Shown: positions 20,019 to 28,290 of the stretch, one piece after another
Layout: each line of letters opens with the position of its first letter
Numbering within the stretch: position 1 is the first letter of the stretch
Assembly (NCBI RefSeq): GCF_003751845.1
Contig: NZ_RJKQ01000001.1
Span: forward strand, 930,001 to 994,000
Length of the DNA: 64,000 nucleotides
Reading direction: 5' to 3'
Source of the DNA: Enterobacter sp. BIGb0383
GTDB lineage: Bacteria > Pseudomonadota > Gammaproteobacteria > Enterobacterales > Enterobacteriaceae
The notes under the pieces: generated by a model
What the model saw: only the letters and a program-made list of their open reading frames with translations
Told to the model about the DNA's origin: nothing
Databases searched by the model: none
Program-made: the position numbers and the translations under genes

Positions 20019-20477
20019 TTGTCTCAGCTTTGTCCCTGCGGCAGCGCTGTCGAGTATAGCCTATGTTGCCAGCATTATCTGTCTGGTAACCAGCATGCGC
20101 CAGCCCCGTCACAACTCATGCGTTCACGTTACACCGCTTTCGTTATGCAGGACGCTGACTATCTGGTCAAAACCTGGCATCCGTCCTGCCAGGCCGCCTC
20201 TTTTCGTGAAGATCTGCTGCGAGGATTTACACACACCGAGTGGCTGGGGCTGACTATTTTTGCCGCTGAAGACGGCAAGGATGAGAGCGAAGGTTACGTC
20301 AGTTTTGTCGCCCGTTTCAGCGAACAGGGTAAAACGGGTGCCATCATCGAACGTTCCCGGTTCTTAAAAGAAAACGATCGATGGTATTATATCGACGGCA
20401 CGCGCCCGGTTTTCGGCCGCAACGATCCCTGCCCTTGTGGTTCAGGTAAAAAATTCAAAAAATGCTGCGGGCAGTAA
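20019..20477 (+). CDS. ychJ: SEC-C motif protein YchJ
   Basis: A 152-residue protein of UPF0225 with a zinc-binding SEC-C motif at each end: [13 protein letters not shown] at the N-terminus and [16 protein letters not shown] at the C-terminus, the latter resembling the SecB-binding tail of SecA. The middle is an NTF2-like domain ([20 protein letters not shown]). Function is unknown. The start is a TTG at 20019 that reproduces the E. coli N-terminus MSQLCPCGS, with CAGGGAG upstream. Divergent from rssA. Confidence 0.92.
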   Translation: MSQLCPCGSAVEYSLCCQHYLSGNQHAPAPSQLMRSRYTAFVMQDADYLVKTWHPSCQAASFREDLLRGFTHTEWLGLTIFAAEDGKDESEGYVSFVARFSEQGKTGAIIERSRFLKENDRWYYIDGTRPVFGRNDPCPCGSGKKFKKCCGQ

Positions 20478-20546
20478 CAACCGGCCCCGATCGGTTCTGC
20501 GCTACGCGGTAAAAATAGCAAACACGTCAACAGGATTGTCCCGGCA

Positions 20547-21389
20547 ATGCATTCATTACAACGCAAAGTTCTGCGCACCATCTGTCCCGATCAGAAAGGG
20601 CTTATCGCGCGTATCACCAATATTTGTTACAAGCACGAACTGAATATTGTGCAAAACAACGAGTTCGTTGATCACCGCACCGGCCGCTTTTTTATGCGCA
20701 CCGAGCTGGAAGGCATCTTTAATGATGCCACCCTGCTGGCGGATCTCGACAGCGCCCTGCCGGAAGGCTCGATTCGCGAACTGACCCCAGCAGGCCGTCG
20801 CCGCGTGGTTATTCTCGTGACGAAAGAAGCGCACTGCCTCGGCGATCTGCTGATGAAAGCCAACTACGGCGGGCTGGATGTCGATATCGCGGCGGTGATT
20901 GGCAACCATGAAACCCTGCGCACGCTGGTAGAGCGTTTCGATATTCCGTTTGAGTTGGTCAGCCATGAAGGCATTACCCGCGAAGAGCACGATGATCTTA
21001 TGGCCCAGGCCATTGAGGCCCACGAGCCGGATTATGTGGTGCTGGCGAAGTATATGCGCGTGCTGACGCCGGAGTTTGTCTCCCGCTTCCCGAACAAAAT
21101 TATCAATATTCACCACTCGTTCTTACCGGCCTTTATCGGCGCACGCCCCTATCACCAGGCCTACGAGCGTGGGGTTAAAATCATCGGGGCGACCGCGCAC
21201 TATGTGAATGATAATCTGGATGAAGGTCCGATTATTATGCAGGATGTGATTCATGTGGATCACACCTACACCGCAGAGGATATGATGCGTGCCGGTCGTG
21301 ACGTTGAGAAAAATGTTCTGAGCCGCGCCCTGTATCAGGTGCTGGCCCAGCGCGTATTTGTTTACGGTAACCGAACCATTATTCTGTAA
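20547..21389 (+). CDS. purU: Formyltetrahydrofolate deformylase
   Basis: PurU hydrolyses 10-formyl-tetrahydrofolate to formate and tetrahydrofolate, balancing one-carbon pools and supplying formate to PurT. The 280-residue protein has an N-terminal ACT regulatory domain (about residues 8-85, Met/Gly-responsive in E. coli) and a formyltransferase-fold catalytic domain with NIHHSFLPAFIGARPYHQAY and the Asp of NDNLDEGPII. It has a good AGGA ribosome site. It lies upstream of the tRNA-Tyr operon, as in E. coli. Confidence 0.97.
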   Translation: MHSLQRKVLRTICPDQKGLIARITNICYKHELNIVQNNEFVDHRTGRFFMRTELEGIFNDATLLADLDSALPEGSIRELTPAGRRRVVILVTKEAHCLGDLLMKANYGGLDVDIAAVIGNHETLRTLVERFDIPFELVSHEGITREEHDDLMAQAIEAHEPDYVVLAKYMRVLTPEFVSRFPNKIINIHHSFLPAFIGARPYHQAYERGVKIIGATAHYVNDNLDEGPIIMQDVIHVDHTYTAEDMMRAGRDVEKNVLSRALYQVLAQRVFVYGNRTIIL

Positions 21390-21459
21390 GCAAATTGTCT
21401 GTCTTTACGACACTACGTGCAAAAAGCAGGCAAACAATTCCTTTTTATCAACGGAATAC

Positions 21460-21494
21460 TTTACAGGGGCGCATCATTTGATATGATGCGCCCC
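21460..21494 (+). promoter_or_regulatory. tyrT-type rRNA/tRNA promoter
   Basis: The -35 TTTACA (21460-21465) and -10 TATGAT (21482-21487) are 16 bases apart, and a GC-rich discriminator GCGCCCC (21488-21494) follows. This matches the classic E. coli tyrT promoter almost base for base, which is under stringent control and activated by Fis from upstream sites. Confidence 0.92.
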
Positions 21495-21535
21495 GCTTCC
21501 ATCAGGAAGCAGGCCTGTAAATTAGCTTTACCCCT

Positions 21536-21620
21536 GGCGGGGTTCCCGAGCGGCCAAAGGGAGCAGACTGTAAATCTGTCGTCATCGACTTCGAAGGTTC
21601 GAATCCTTCCCCCGCCACCA
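21536..21620 (+). tRNA. tyrT: tRNA-Tyr (GTA), first copy
   Basis: An 85-base class II tRNA with a long variable arm. The anticodon GTA is at 21570-21572, the T arm GGTTCGAATCC is near the 3' end and CCA is encoded. It starts GGCGGGGTTCCCGAGCGGCC and pairs with its 3' end CCCCCGCCACCA. It is transcribed from the promoter at 21460 together with the second copy. Confidence 0.98.
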
Positions 21621-21835
21621 TATTCAATCACTGCGAAGTGATACCAACGATAAGTGATGCTGATATAGACACTTATCGGGGGAAGGTGAGAACCTTCGAC
21701 TAAGGTTCGACCCGAGAGAAGCGAGGGAACGTTGCCGCAGGCAACGGCCCGAAGGGTGAGGAGCGAAGCGACGAATAATCCTTCCCCCGCCACCATCTTT
21801 ACCAACGTTTTACCCGGCTTTTAGATTATACCCCT
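21621..21835 (+). repeat. tRNA-Tyr spacer with a repeat unit carrying the tRNA 3' end
   Basis: The 215-base spacer contains a second copy of the last 19 bases of tRNA-Tyr at 21777-21795, a period of 175 bases from the copy ending tRNA 1 (21602-21620). E. coli tyrT has downstream repeats of about 178 bases, each starting with the 19-base tRNA 3' end, that give rise to rtT RNA; this spacer looks like one such unit placed between the two tRNA genes. A T-arm-like palindrome (GAACCTTCGACTAAGGTTCGA) lies near 21690-21710. Confidence 0.7.
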
Positions 21836-23112
21836 GGCGGGGTTCCCGAGCGGCCAAAGGGAGCAGACTGTAAATCTGTCGTCATCGACTTCGAAGGTTC
21901 GAATCCTTCCCCCGCCACCATCTTCTCGATTAATCTCTGCAGTTCAACTCCAGCATTCTCAAGCCCACGAATACCACCCTTGATCCATTTGCCTTTACCG
22001 CTATATTCCAGACGCGCCGCGTGATCGAACTGGTCGTAGTCCACCGGATAAACCAGCGCCGGAATATTCTGCAGCAGGCAGTGCCACATGATTCCTGCTC
22101 CACCGTGGTGGATAACGGCATCGTAGCGCGACAGGTAAAGATCATAATCGACCCAGGCCAGGCGATACAGATTGTCGTGCGACGTAACGTTATCCCCCGC
22201 AGCGTGTCCTTGCGTAAAATGGAATATCCAATCGGGAAGGCTGCTGGCCAGTACCTTCAACGCCTGCGCAACCTCTTCCTTATGCCAGTCAAGATGGGTG
22301 CCGAGCGTCACCAGCACGTGTTTTCTGCCGTCAATAAAGGGCGGAGGCGGTGCATCGACCGGTGGAGTGTAGAGCGCCGGGCCGATAAAGCGGACTGCGT
22401 CAGGCCAGCTGCGCGGAAACTCAAACTCCGCCTCGCTAAGCGCCAGAATACGGGTCGGAGAATAAGCGCTTTCGCTGCCGTCAGCGCGATAGAGCTGCGT
22501 GATACCCGTCAGGCGGATCGTTCGACGAAATCCCCAGAACAGGGTGCGCTTGAACAGGCGAACTTTGTAGCGGTGCAGGAAATGCGCCACCCGCTGCCAG
22601 CGTGTTTTTGCCGGCATCAAACCGCCGCAGTATGCTGGTGCGCCGTCCGACGTCTCCAGTACGCAGGGCGATGGCAGGCTGGTCCACCAGGGGAGCGCCA
22701 AACGACGGCAGACCTCTCCTACCACCGGTAGCGTAAAATCAGCAATCACCAGATCCGGTTTTCCCTGCCGTTGCCAGTGCTGCTCCAGCTCGCGGGCGAA
22801 CTGTGCCAGCAGCGTGACCACCGCCCGGAACTGGCGATACAGCCGCACGGGATTGGCTTTTACCGCATAGCGGGGATTGACCACATTATGCAGGGCCGTA
22901 TCGTAATCACCCGCCAGCGCGACACCGTCTATTCCGGCCGCCTTAACCGCAGCCAGCGCACCGGCAGTGGTAATCACCCTCACCTTATAGTGCGGTGCCA
23001 GCGCCCTGGCCTGGGCCAGAATCGGGTTGAGATGACCGGAGAACGGCGGCGCAAGGAGATCGATACGCGCCACCTCCGGTGGAATAAGTTCCAGCAACCG
23101 TTGTAATTTCAC
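21826..23112 (-). CDS. GT-B glycosyltransferase (UGT/MGT type) with tRNA-derived C-terminus
   Basis: A 428-codon frame, last gene of the accessory operon. It resembles nucleotide-sugar glycosyltransferases of the GT1 (UDP-glucuronosyltransferase/macrolide glycosyltransferase) kind: an N-terminal acceptor-side motif PPFSGHLNPILAQARAL and a donor-binding segment VIHHGGAGIMWHCLLQNIPA followed by PVDYDQFDHAARLE. It probably transfers a sugar from UDP- or dTDP-sugar to a lipid or other small acceptor. Codons 398-428 (21826-21921) are read antisense through tRNA-Tyr, giving MVAGEGFEPSKS and so on; native sequence stops at LQRLIEK. Relatives normally continue with further helices after this point, so the protein is probably truncated and then extended. 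ATG overlaps the preceding gene by four bases. Confidence 0.8.
   Translation of the reverse strand: MKLQRLLELIPPEVARIDLLAPPFSGHLNPILAQARALAPHYKVRVITTAGALAAVKAAGIDGVALAGDYDTALHNVVNPRYAVKANPVRLYRQFRAVVTLLAQFARELEQHWQRQGKPDLVIADFTLPVVGEVCRRLALPWWTSLPSPCVLETSDGAPAYCGGLMPAKTRWQRVAHFLHRYKVRLFKRTLFWGFRRTIRLTGITQLYRADGSESAYSPTRILALSEAEFEFPRSWPDAVRFIGPALYTPPVDAPPPPFIDGRKHVLVTLGTHLDWHKEEVAQALKVLASSLPDWIFHFTQGHAAGDNVTSHDNLYRLAWVDYDLYLSRYDAVIHHGGAGIMWHCLLQNIPALVYPVDYDQFDHAARLEYSGKGKWIKGGIRGLENAGVELQRLIEKMVAGEGFEPSKSMTTDLQSAPFGRSGTPPGV
21836..21920 (+). tRNA. tyrV: tRNA-Tyr (GTA), second copy
   Basis: Identical in all 85 bases to the first copy; anticodon GTA at 21870-21872 and encoded CCA at 21918-21920. 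The sequence just after CCA belongs to the antisense glycosyltransferase gene, so this tRNA marks the edge of the accessory operon. Confidence 0.98.
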
Positions 23113-24239
23113 GTAGAGGTAAACCTGTCATTGCGCAGCACCCGATAACGCCGGGAGCGCCAGTAAATTGTACGGTTCAGGAGTGCATGAAGAAGATGCA
23201 GCGGCTGAAGAAGTTCGGAAACGAACGACAGTACGGGACGCGTCGGAATACGGGGTGAAAGTTCCCGCTGCAGCCCTGAAAGCACGCCCTGGCGGACCAG
23301 CAAACAGCCTGCCAGAACGATCCAGGCCACCGGCCCGCCGCATATCGCCATTATTAACATCGCCCACAGCAGCAGCGGATGCAGACCCTGAAGCAGGAAA
23401 ATCAGCCCGTTGACCGGCAGGCTCTTTTCCCGCAGCAGCAGCGTGGCAAACAGAAACCAGCGGTGCATTTGACGGAAGTAAGCCCGTGGACCCGCCACGC
23501 TGGTCCGCACGCAAACCGCAGCCGACGACTGAATAATCCTGACCTGATGCCGTTCCAGATGGCTGGCCAGGGCCAGATCGTCCGTAAGATAGCGCAGCAG
23601 CGGCGCAAAGCCGCCGGTTTGCTGTAGCGTCGCGACCGGAATGGCATAACACATACCGTTCAGCGTCAGCGGCGGACGAAACGGCAGCAGCGGCAGATAG
23701 GTCATCGCCGAATTATCATTCACAAACTGGGCCAGCAGCTGGCAAGGCAGTGCGCCCGTCGACCGATACCAGGGCAGCGCGGTGACCAGCGTATTGTCTT
23801 GTCGTTCAGCCAGCATCTGGCGCAGAGCCTCCGCGGTCAGATGGGCGTCGTCATCGAGGACCAGCAGGTGCGTAGTGGTAATCCTGTCCAGGACACGATC
23901 CAGCTTATAGAGCTTAGGATTGACACCTTCCGGCGGCGCGGGCGACGAGACAACGTCAATAATATGGTGAGGATATCGCTGCTGAAGCCGGGCGGTGACC
24001 GCCGCAGCCTCGGGATCGTCCTCATCCGTCAGCCACAGAAAATGCACGCCGGTCAGCGACAGAAGATTCGACTGCAGAACCGACTCCAGCGCCGGATCGC
24101 CGCTGAGGATCGGCTGTGCAATGGTTACTCCGTCAAAGCGTTCATCCCCGGCGGTGTGTGGGCGGCGTAGCGCCCGCCAGGCAAAGCCCGCCTTAAAAAG
24201 TAAAATAGCGAGCCAGAGTACGGCTATTGCGAATATCAT
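23109..24239 (-). CDS. Membrane glycosyltransferase resembling the GT21 ceramide glucosyltransferase family
   Basis: A 376-residue GT-A-type glycosyltransferase. It has an N-terminal membrane helix (about 1-20) and hydrophobic helices near the C-terminus (about 280-330). The GT21-like order of motifs is visible: NPKLYKLDRVLD, then VLDDDAHLT (metal/donor Asp), then LTDDLALASHLER (catalytic acid region), then RQMHRW, an (R/Q)xxRW motif. Such enzymes glycosylate lipid acceptors at the cytoplasmic membrane, for example ceramide or hopanoid intermediates (HpnI). It is coupled by four-base overlaps with both neighbours. The GT21 link comes from motif order only, and the acceptor is unknown. Confidence 0.75.
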   Translation of the reverse strand: MIFAIAVLWLAILLFKAGFAWRALRRPHTAGDERFDGVTIAQPILSGDPALESVLQSNLLSLTGVHFLWLTDEDDPEAAAVTARLQQRYPHHIIDVVSSPAPPEGVNPKLYKLDRVLDRITTTHLLVLDDDAHLTAEALRQMLAERQDNTLVTALPWYRSTGALPCQLLAQFVNDNSAMTYLPLLPFRPPLTLNGMCYAIPVATLQQTGGFAPLLRYLTDDLALASHLERHQVRIIQSSAAVCVRTSVAGPRAYFRQMHRWFLFATLLLREKSLPVNGLIFLLQGLHPLLLWAMLIMAICGGPVAWIVLAGCLLVRQGVLSGLQRELSPRIPTRPVLSFVSELLQPLHLLHALLNRTIYWRSRRYRVLRNDRFTST

Positions 24240-25198
24240 CCCTGTGTTTTCTCCTGTTGCAGAAACATCTGCAGGCTCTGCGCCAGCGGTATTGCCGGTG
24301 GGCCAAAATCCGTCAGCATTCGCGTCACGTCCAGAGTGGCACTATAGCCGAAAACCGCCACGCCAAAGCGGGTAATAGGCGGTTCGCCCCTGAGCTTTAG
24401 CCGTCGCCATATCCACTCCAGCGTTCCGGCAAAGGCCAGCGCCGTGCGCAGATTGAGCGTACGTGTTACCGGTGGCAGCCCCAGAGTGTCGACCACTTCC
24501 TGCACCAATAAATCGACGTCTACCGACTGCGCAGAAGCGAGATTGTAGCAGGGCTGTAGCTCCCTTTTCGCCGCAGCCTGAAGTAAATAATCGCACAGCG
24601 TATCGACATGTATCAGTTCCGACTGCGCGGGTCCCTCCTGGGTATAAAGACGCCATAGCTGCTGTTTTTTCGCCGCGTTCAGCAAGGGCGGAAACAGCAA
24701 TTTATCACCTGAGCCAAAGACCGCGCAGGGACGAAAAACGGTTTTCTCACCCTCGTAGGCAGCAGCCCGCTGCTCGGCCAGAAACTTGCTGCGCCCGTAG
24801 GCGCTGGTAAACGGCTCAGCGATGGGCGTGCTTTCATCGAGCTGATAGCGATGCGCAAACCGATAATAGACCGCCGCAGTGGAGAGCAAAATCAGACGAG
24901 GGTTTCCCCGACGACGGCAAAAATCGAGCACCTGCTCCGTCGTCTCCACGTTGTCGCGGTAGTAGTCCAGGTCGCTTCCCCAGGGCGACGTACGCCCCGC
25001 CGCGTGGATCACCACATCCGGCGTAATATCCCAGCGTGAAAGGTCGGCCAGCGACAGCGTTCGCCAGCTGACCTCGGCCGGGAGATCGGGCGGTTGATGA
25101 CGTCCTGTGCCAAAAAGCTGAAGGTCCTCACGCCCGGCAAAGCGGCGCAGAAATGCCCCGCCGATAAACCCGGACGCGCCGGTCACCAGGATCTTCAT
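24236..25198 (-). CDS. NAD(P)-dependent epimerase/dehydratase family (extended SDR)
   Basis: A 320-residue extended short-chain dehydrogenase. The Rossmann motif TGASGFIGGAF is at residues 7-17, an NAG-like AAGRTSPWG segment follows, and the catalytic YGRSK (YxxxK) lies near 139 after LLSTAAVYY. The start chosen at 25196-25198 (MKILVTGASG) overlaps the stop of the preceding gene as ATGA, the pattern seen through the operon. Sequence style is close to the other SDR of this operon (27277-28290), suggesting an ancient duplication with separate steps, such as 3-beta-hydroxysteroid-dehydrogenase-like or sugar-epimerase-like chemistry. Exact reaction unknown. Confidence 0.82.
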   Translation of the reverse strand: MKILVTGASGFIGGAFLRRFAGREDLQLFGTGRHQPPDLPAEVSWRTLSLADLSRWDITPDVVIHAAGRTSPWGSDLDYYRDNVETTEQVLDFCRRRGNPRLILLSTAAVYYRFAHRYQLDESTPIAEPFTSAYGRSKFLAEQRAAAYEGEKTVFRPCAVFGSGDKLLFPPLLNAAKKQQLWRLYTQEGPAQSELIHVDTLCDYLLQAAAKRELQPCYNLASAQSVDVDLLVQEVVDTLGLPPVTRTLNLRTALAFAGTLEWIWRRLKLRGEPPITRFGVAVFGYSATLDVTRMLTDFGPPAIPLAQSLQMFLQQEKTQG

Positions 25199-26481
25199 GC
25201 TCGTCCCCATTCACGGATAATCCGTCGCCGTTTAGCATCCGCTGCCACGGGCGGCAACGTCGATTCCAGGGACCATTCCAACAACCGGATATCCACGTTC
25301 TGGCGGGAAAATAGCGTCTCCAGAGCAGCCTGACAGGTATTCAGTATGGCGCAGTCGACATCGGCATGTAACACCAGCGCACGCAGGGCAGTCTGACGCA
25401 GCCGGTAGTCAGCGGTCAGCGGCAGCACGGTTGCCAGCACCCGGCTACAGGCATCGGCGAAGATAATTTGCGACTCGCCTGCGGCATCCGGCAGCAGCAG
25501 TTGATCGTCCTGCCGACCCTCGATATGTGAGATGGCCAGCGCCGCGCTCCCGCAGGGACAGGGCGTGTCGCACAGGGTCAGGACGTCATCCAGCCGGTAG
25601 CGAACGATGGGTTGGGTACGGCGGGTAAAATCGGTAATCAGCGGGATAAAGCGCCGCTCGTCGATCCACTCCGGTTCGACGTGGATAAACTCTTCATTCA
25701 GATGCAGCCGACCGTGGGCGCAGGTGACGGCCAGAAAACCTTCCGTCGCCTGGTAAATCTCACCGACGTCACCAAAAACGTCTGCCAGCAACGCCCGGTC
25801 CCGCGCCTCCAGCACTTCCGCCACCGAAATCACTTTTTTGACGTTCAGGGTCAGTCGTCCGGCCTGCACTTCAAGCGCCAGAGCACGCAGCACCTGGGCG
25901 GGAGCAACAATCAGCGTCGGGTTCTGCGCCTGCAGGCGGCTAAGCTGCGGCGTAAAAGCGGCTAGCAGATCGTAGAAGCTCAGGCTGAGCCAGCGGTTAT
26001 TGACGCTTTGATAGAGATTGTTGTCGGCACGAAGAAACAGCGCGACGCGTTCCCCGGCCAGCAGCCCGTCAGGCAGCACCTTCGCCAGCAGCGTCCCGGC
26101 CCAGAGCTGCTGCTCCGCAGGGCTGACGACAAACAGCCCCCGACGGCCCGAGGTGCCGGAGGAGAGACCCACGCTAAACCGCCCGACCCGCGGACGAAAA
26201 TCGCGGCTCTGCTCGGCCTGCTGCGCGCAGGCCAACAGGGTTTCCTGCTGCAACCCTTCAGTATTCATCTCATCGAAATGGGTCATCATCAGCGCCTTAT
26301 TCATCTGCGGCCAGCGAGCAAACGGCTGGTCCAGATAGCGCCGGAACCAGGGGCTTCTGCGCAGCACCCGATGCCCGAACTGACGCAGCTTGCGCGCCTG
26401 CCACGCTTCCAGCGCCGGGCGATCGGTAAAGCGACGCCGGCGGGCTTTAAGGTAGTGCCAGAGGATCGCGACCGGGATCAT
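25195..26481 (-). CDS. Adenylate-forming enzyme (CoF390 synthetase/CapK-like)
   Basis: A 428-residue member of the adenylate-forming superfamily, in the branch of coenzyme F390 synthetase and phenylacetate-CoA ligase. Landmarks are the P-loop SVGLSSGTSGRRGLFVVS near residues 104-121, YQATEGFLA (the A5-like motif), a RYRLDDV motif and CPCGSAALAISHIEGRQDD, typical of the F390-synthetase/PaaK branch. It probably activates a carboxylic acid as acyl-AMP for transfer to a thiol, amine or hydroxyl. There is no sign of F420 cofactor use in enterobacteria, so the name reflects fold only. It is translationally coupled on both sides (four-base overlaps). Confidence 0.8.
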   Translation of the reverse strand: MIPVAILWHYLKARRRRFTDRPALEAWQARKLRQFGHRVLRRSPWFRRYLDQPFARWPQMNKALMMTHFDEMNTEGLQQETLLACAQQAEQSRDFRPRVGRFSVGLSSGTSGRRGLFVVSPAEQQLWAGTLLAKVLPDGLLAGERVALFLRADNNLYQSVNNRWLSLSFYDLLAAFTPQLSRLQAQNPTLIVAPAQVLRALALEVQAGRLTLNVKKVISVAEVLEARDRALLADVFGDVGEIYQATEGFLAVTCAHGRLHLNEEFIHVEPEWIDERRFIPLITDFTRRTQPIVRYRLDDVLTLCDTPCPCGSAALAISHIEGRQDDQLLLPDAAGESQIIFADACSRVLATVLPLTADYRLRQTALRALVLHADVDCAILNTCQAALETLFSRQNVDIRLLEWSLESTLPPVAADAKRRRIIREWGRA

Positions 26482-27284
26482 AAATCGCCCTCATGGCACA
26501 GCAGGATCGTGACCTTCCCACCCAGCCAGAGCTGGTGGAGCATCCCCAGCGTCCGATAATAGGCAGCCGGGTCGGCCATAATCAGGTTCGCCATACGCGA
26601 CGGTCCGCGCATCTCCTGATAGTTTGCCGGCGCCCAGGCGGCGTCGCTGGCCAGCAGCGTCCAGCCGCTGTCCGTCTGGACAAACGCGCCAATATGGCCG
26701 CTGGCATGACCGGGAAGCGGAACCAGCAGGATCTCACCGTGACTGTCGGGAAGAACATAGCCTTCGGTAAAGGGCTGAAGCTCAGCGGGAAGCGGCTGCA
26801 GCGTAAAGCTTTCCATCGCCTGGAGATGCGTTTCAAACGCTTCCGGGATCAGCCCCGGAATAAACCCCTGTCGCAGCGCGGCAAACCCGCGCAGATGACG
26901 CGTTTGTGCCCATCCCTCGCCGGATGCGATAAAGGACACGTCGGGGAAGTCACGCAGACCGGCGACATGGTCGGCGTGAAAATGGGAAAGGATCAGACCG
27001 TTGAGATCGCCCGGCGCAAGGCCCGCCGCCTGGAGCTGTCGCACCATAGATTCAGCGGGATCGAAGTTGACCGGCGTGACTCGTCGGTAGAGTTGAAACA
27101 GACCTTTCCGGGTGTAGTGTTCAAACCAGCTGGCATAGCCCGTATCCCACAGCCAGCGGCGCTCGCCCACTTCCAGTAACCAGCTACGGGCAGGAAATCG
27201 GCAGATTCGCCAGCCCGCGCCCTTCAGCGCCATGCAGCCGGGATGGGTACAGTATCCGGCTTCAAACGTGGTGATTTTAGCCAT
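26478..27284 (-). CDS. Metallo-beta-lactamase fold hydrolase
   Basis: A 268-residue MBL-fold protein with an apparently complete di-metal site: SHFHADHVAG (HxHxDH), PGHASGH, the bridging Asp in LLASDAAW and a C-terminal His in LLCHEGDL. The arrangement resembles the N-acyl homoserine lactonase and related hydrolase branches, which open lactones or cleave thioesters. In this operon a natural guess is hydrolysis of a thioester or lactone intermediate, but the substrate is unknown. It overlaps the upstream SDR gene by eight bases and the downstream adenylating enzyme by four. Confidence 0.85.
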   Translation of the reverse strand: MAKITTFEAGYCTHPGCMALKGAGWRICRFPARSWLLEVGERRWLWDTGYASWFEHYTRKGLFQLYRRVTPVNFDPAESMVRQLQAAGLAPGDLNGLILSHFHADHVAGLRDFPDVSFIASGEGWAQTRHLRGFAALRQGFIPGLIPEAFETHLQAMESFTLQPLPAELQPFTEGYVLPDSHGEILLVPLPGHASGHIGAFVQTDSGWTLLASDAAWAPANYQEMRGPSRMANLIMADPAAYYRTLGMLHQLWLGGKVTILLCHEGDL

Positions 27285-28290
27285 GCGCTATCCCCCGCTG
27301 CCGCCACCATTCGCCGGTCAGAGCAATCCCCTCTTCCAGACTGAACGCTGGCCGGTAGCCCAGCTCCTCAATGGCCCGGGCGGCACTCAGGGTCATATCG
27401 AACCCCAGGGTGCCGACGCTGTAGCGAGTGACCGGCGGCTCTTTGCCGCGTAGATGCCCCACCAACTCCATGCCGCGTGCGGCCAGGGAAACCAGCGGCC
27501 AGGGCAGCGGCTGAATGCGGTAACGCATCCCAAGCTGTCGGGCCAGAAGCGCGTCCAGCATCGCGCTCAACCGCTGTGGCTCATGGTTTGTCACGTTATA
27601 AACCCGGCCGGACAGCAATCCCGGCTGGGTGGTCGCCCGCTGCATCGCCTGCACCACGTTACCGACATACGTCAGATCCAGGAGCGCATTTCCCCCGCGT
27701 GGCAGCTTCAGCACGCCGCCATCGCGCTGAAGCTGGCTGAGCAATCGCGGGACGATCACCCGGTCGTGCGGACCGAACAGGCCGCGCGGTCGCAGAATAA
27801 CAAAGGTGGCATCGGGGCTGGACGGCACCGCATCGGCGATGACCTGCTCGGCGGCATATTTGCTGCTGGCATAGTGGCAGGCAAATCGCTGCGCCAGATA
27901 GCGTTCATCCAGCTGCTGGTGATGCTGAAAATCGAAGTAGATTGCAGGCGTAGAAATATGCACAAAACGCGGTACGCCCGACTGTACCGCCGCCTCAACC
28001 AGCGTCTGCGTAGCCGTAACGTTCGCCTGCCAGAATTCATGTCGGCTGCCCCAGGGTGAGGATTTCGCCGCACAGTGCCAGACCGCGTCGCATCCCGCCA
28101 TAAGCGTCCGGCAGTCGGCAACGCTCGCCAGGATCAGATCCAGCGGGTGAAACTCTGCCCCCTGACTGACCAGTTGCTCCCCGACCTCGCGGCTGCGTCC
28201 GGTTGCGACCACCTGATGTCCTTCACGAAGCAGAACATCCACCGCATTACGCCCCAGACCGCTGGTGGCACCGGTCACCAGGATCTTCAT
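27277..28290 (-). CDS. Extended SDR, 3-beta-HSD/OleD-like oxidoreductase
   Basis: A 337-residue NAD(P)-dependent oxidoreductase of the extended SDR family. Residues 6-13 form the TGATSGLG dinucleotide loop, HCAAKSSPWGS follows, then ISTPAIYF and the catalytic YASSK (near 153), and RPRGLFGPHD. The pairing of such a 3-beta-hydroxysteroid-dehydrogenase-like enzyme with a KAS III-like condensing enzyme recalls OleD with OleA in long-chain olefin and beta-lactone pathways, where OleD reduces a beta-keto acid. That comparison is an inference from fold and gene order. It overlaps the KAS III gene by four bases. Confidence 0.82.
   Translation of the reverse strand: MKILVTGATSGLGRNAVDVLLREGHQVVATGRSREVGEQLVSQGAEFHPLDLILASVADCRTLMAGCDAVWHCAAKSSPWGSRHEFWQANVTATQTLVEAAVQSGVPRFVHISTPAIYFDFQHHQQLDERYLAQRFACHYASSKYAAEQVIADAVPSSPDATFVILRPRGLFGPHDRVIVPRLLSQLQRDGGVLKLPRGGNALLDLTYVGNVVQAMQRATTQPGLLSGRVYNVTNHEPQRLSAMLDALLARQLGMRYRIQPLPWPLVSLAARGMELVGHLRGKEPPVTRYSVGTLGFDMTLSAARAIEELGYRPAFSLEEGIALTGEWWRQRGIAHG

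Noticed and set aside
21461-21805. 114-codon frame on the minus strand across the tRNA-Tyr region
   Set aside because: It is antisense tRNA and spacer sequence, a common false gene; there is no ribosome site or independent homology.
21621-21835. The tRNA spacer as a CRISPR-like array
   Set aside because: Only one extra copy of the 19-mer and no regular repeat-spacer pattern or cas genes.
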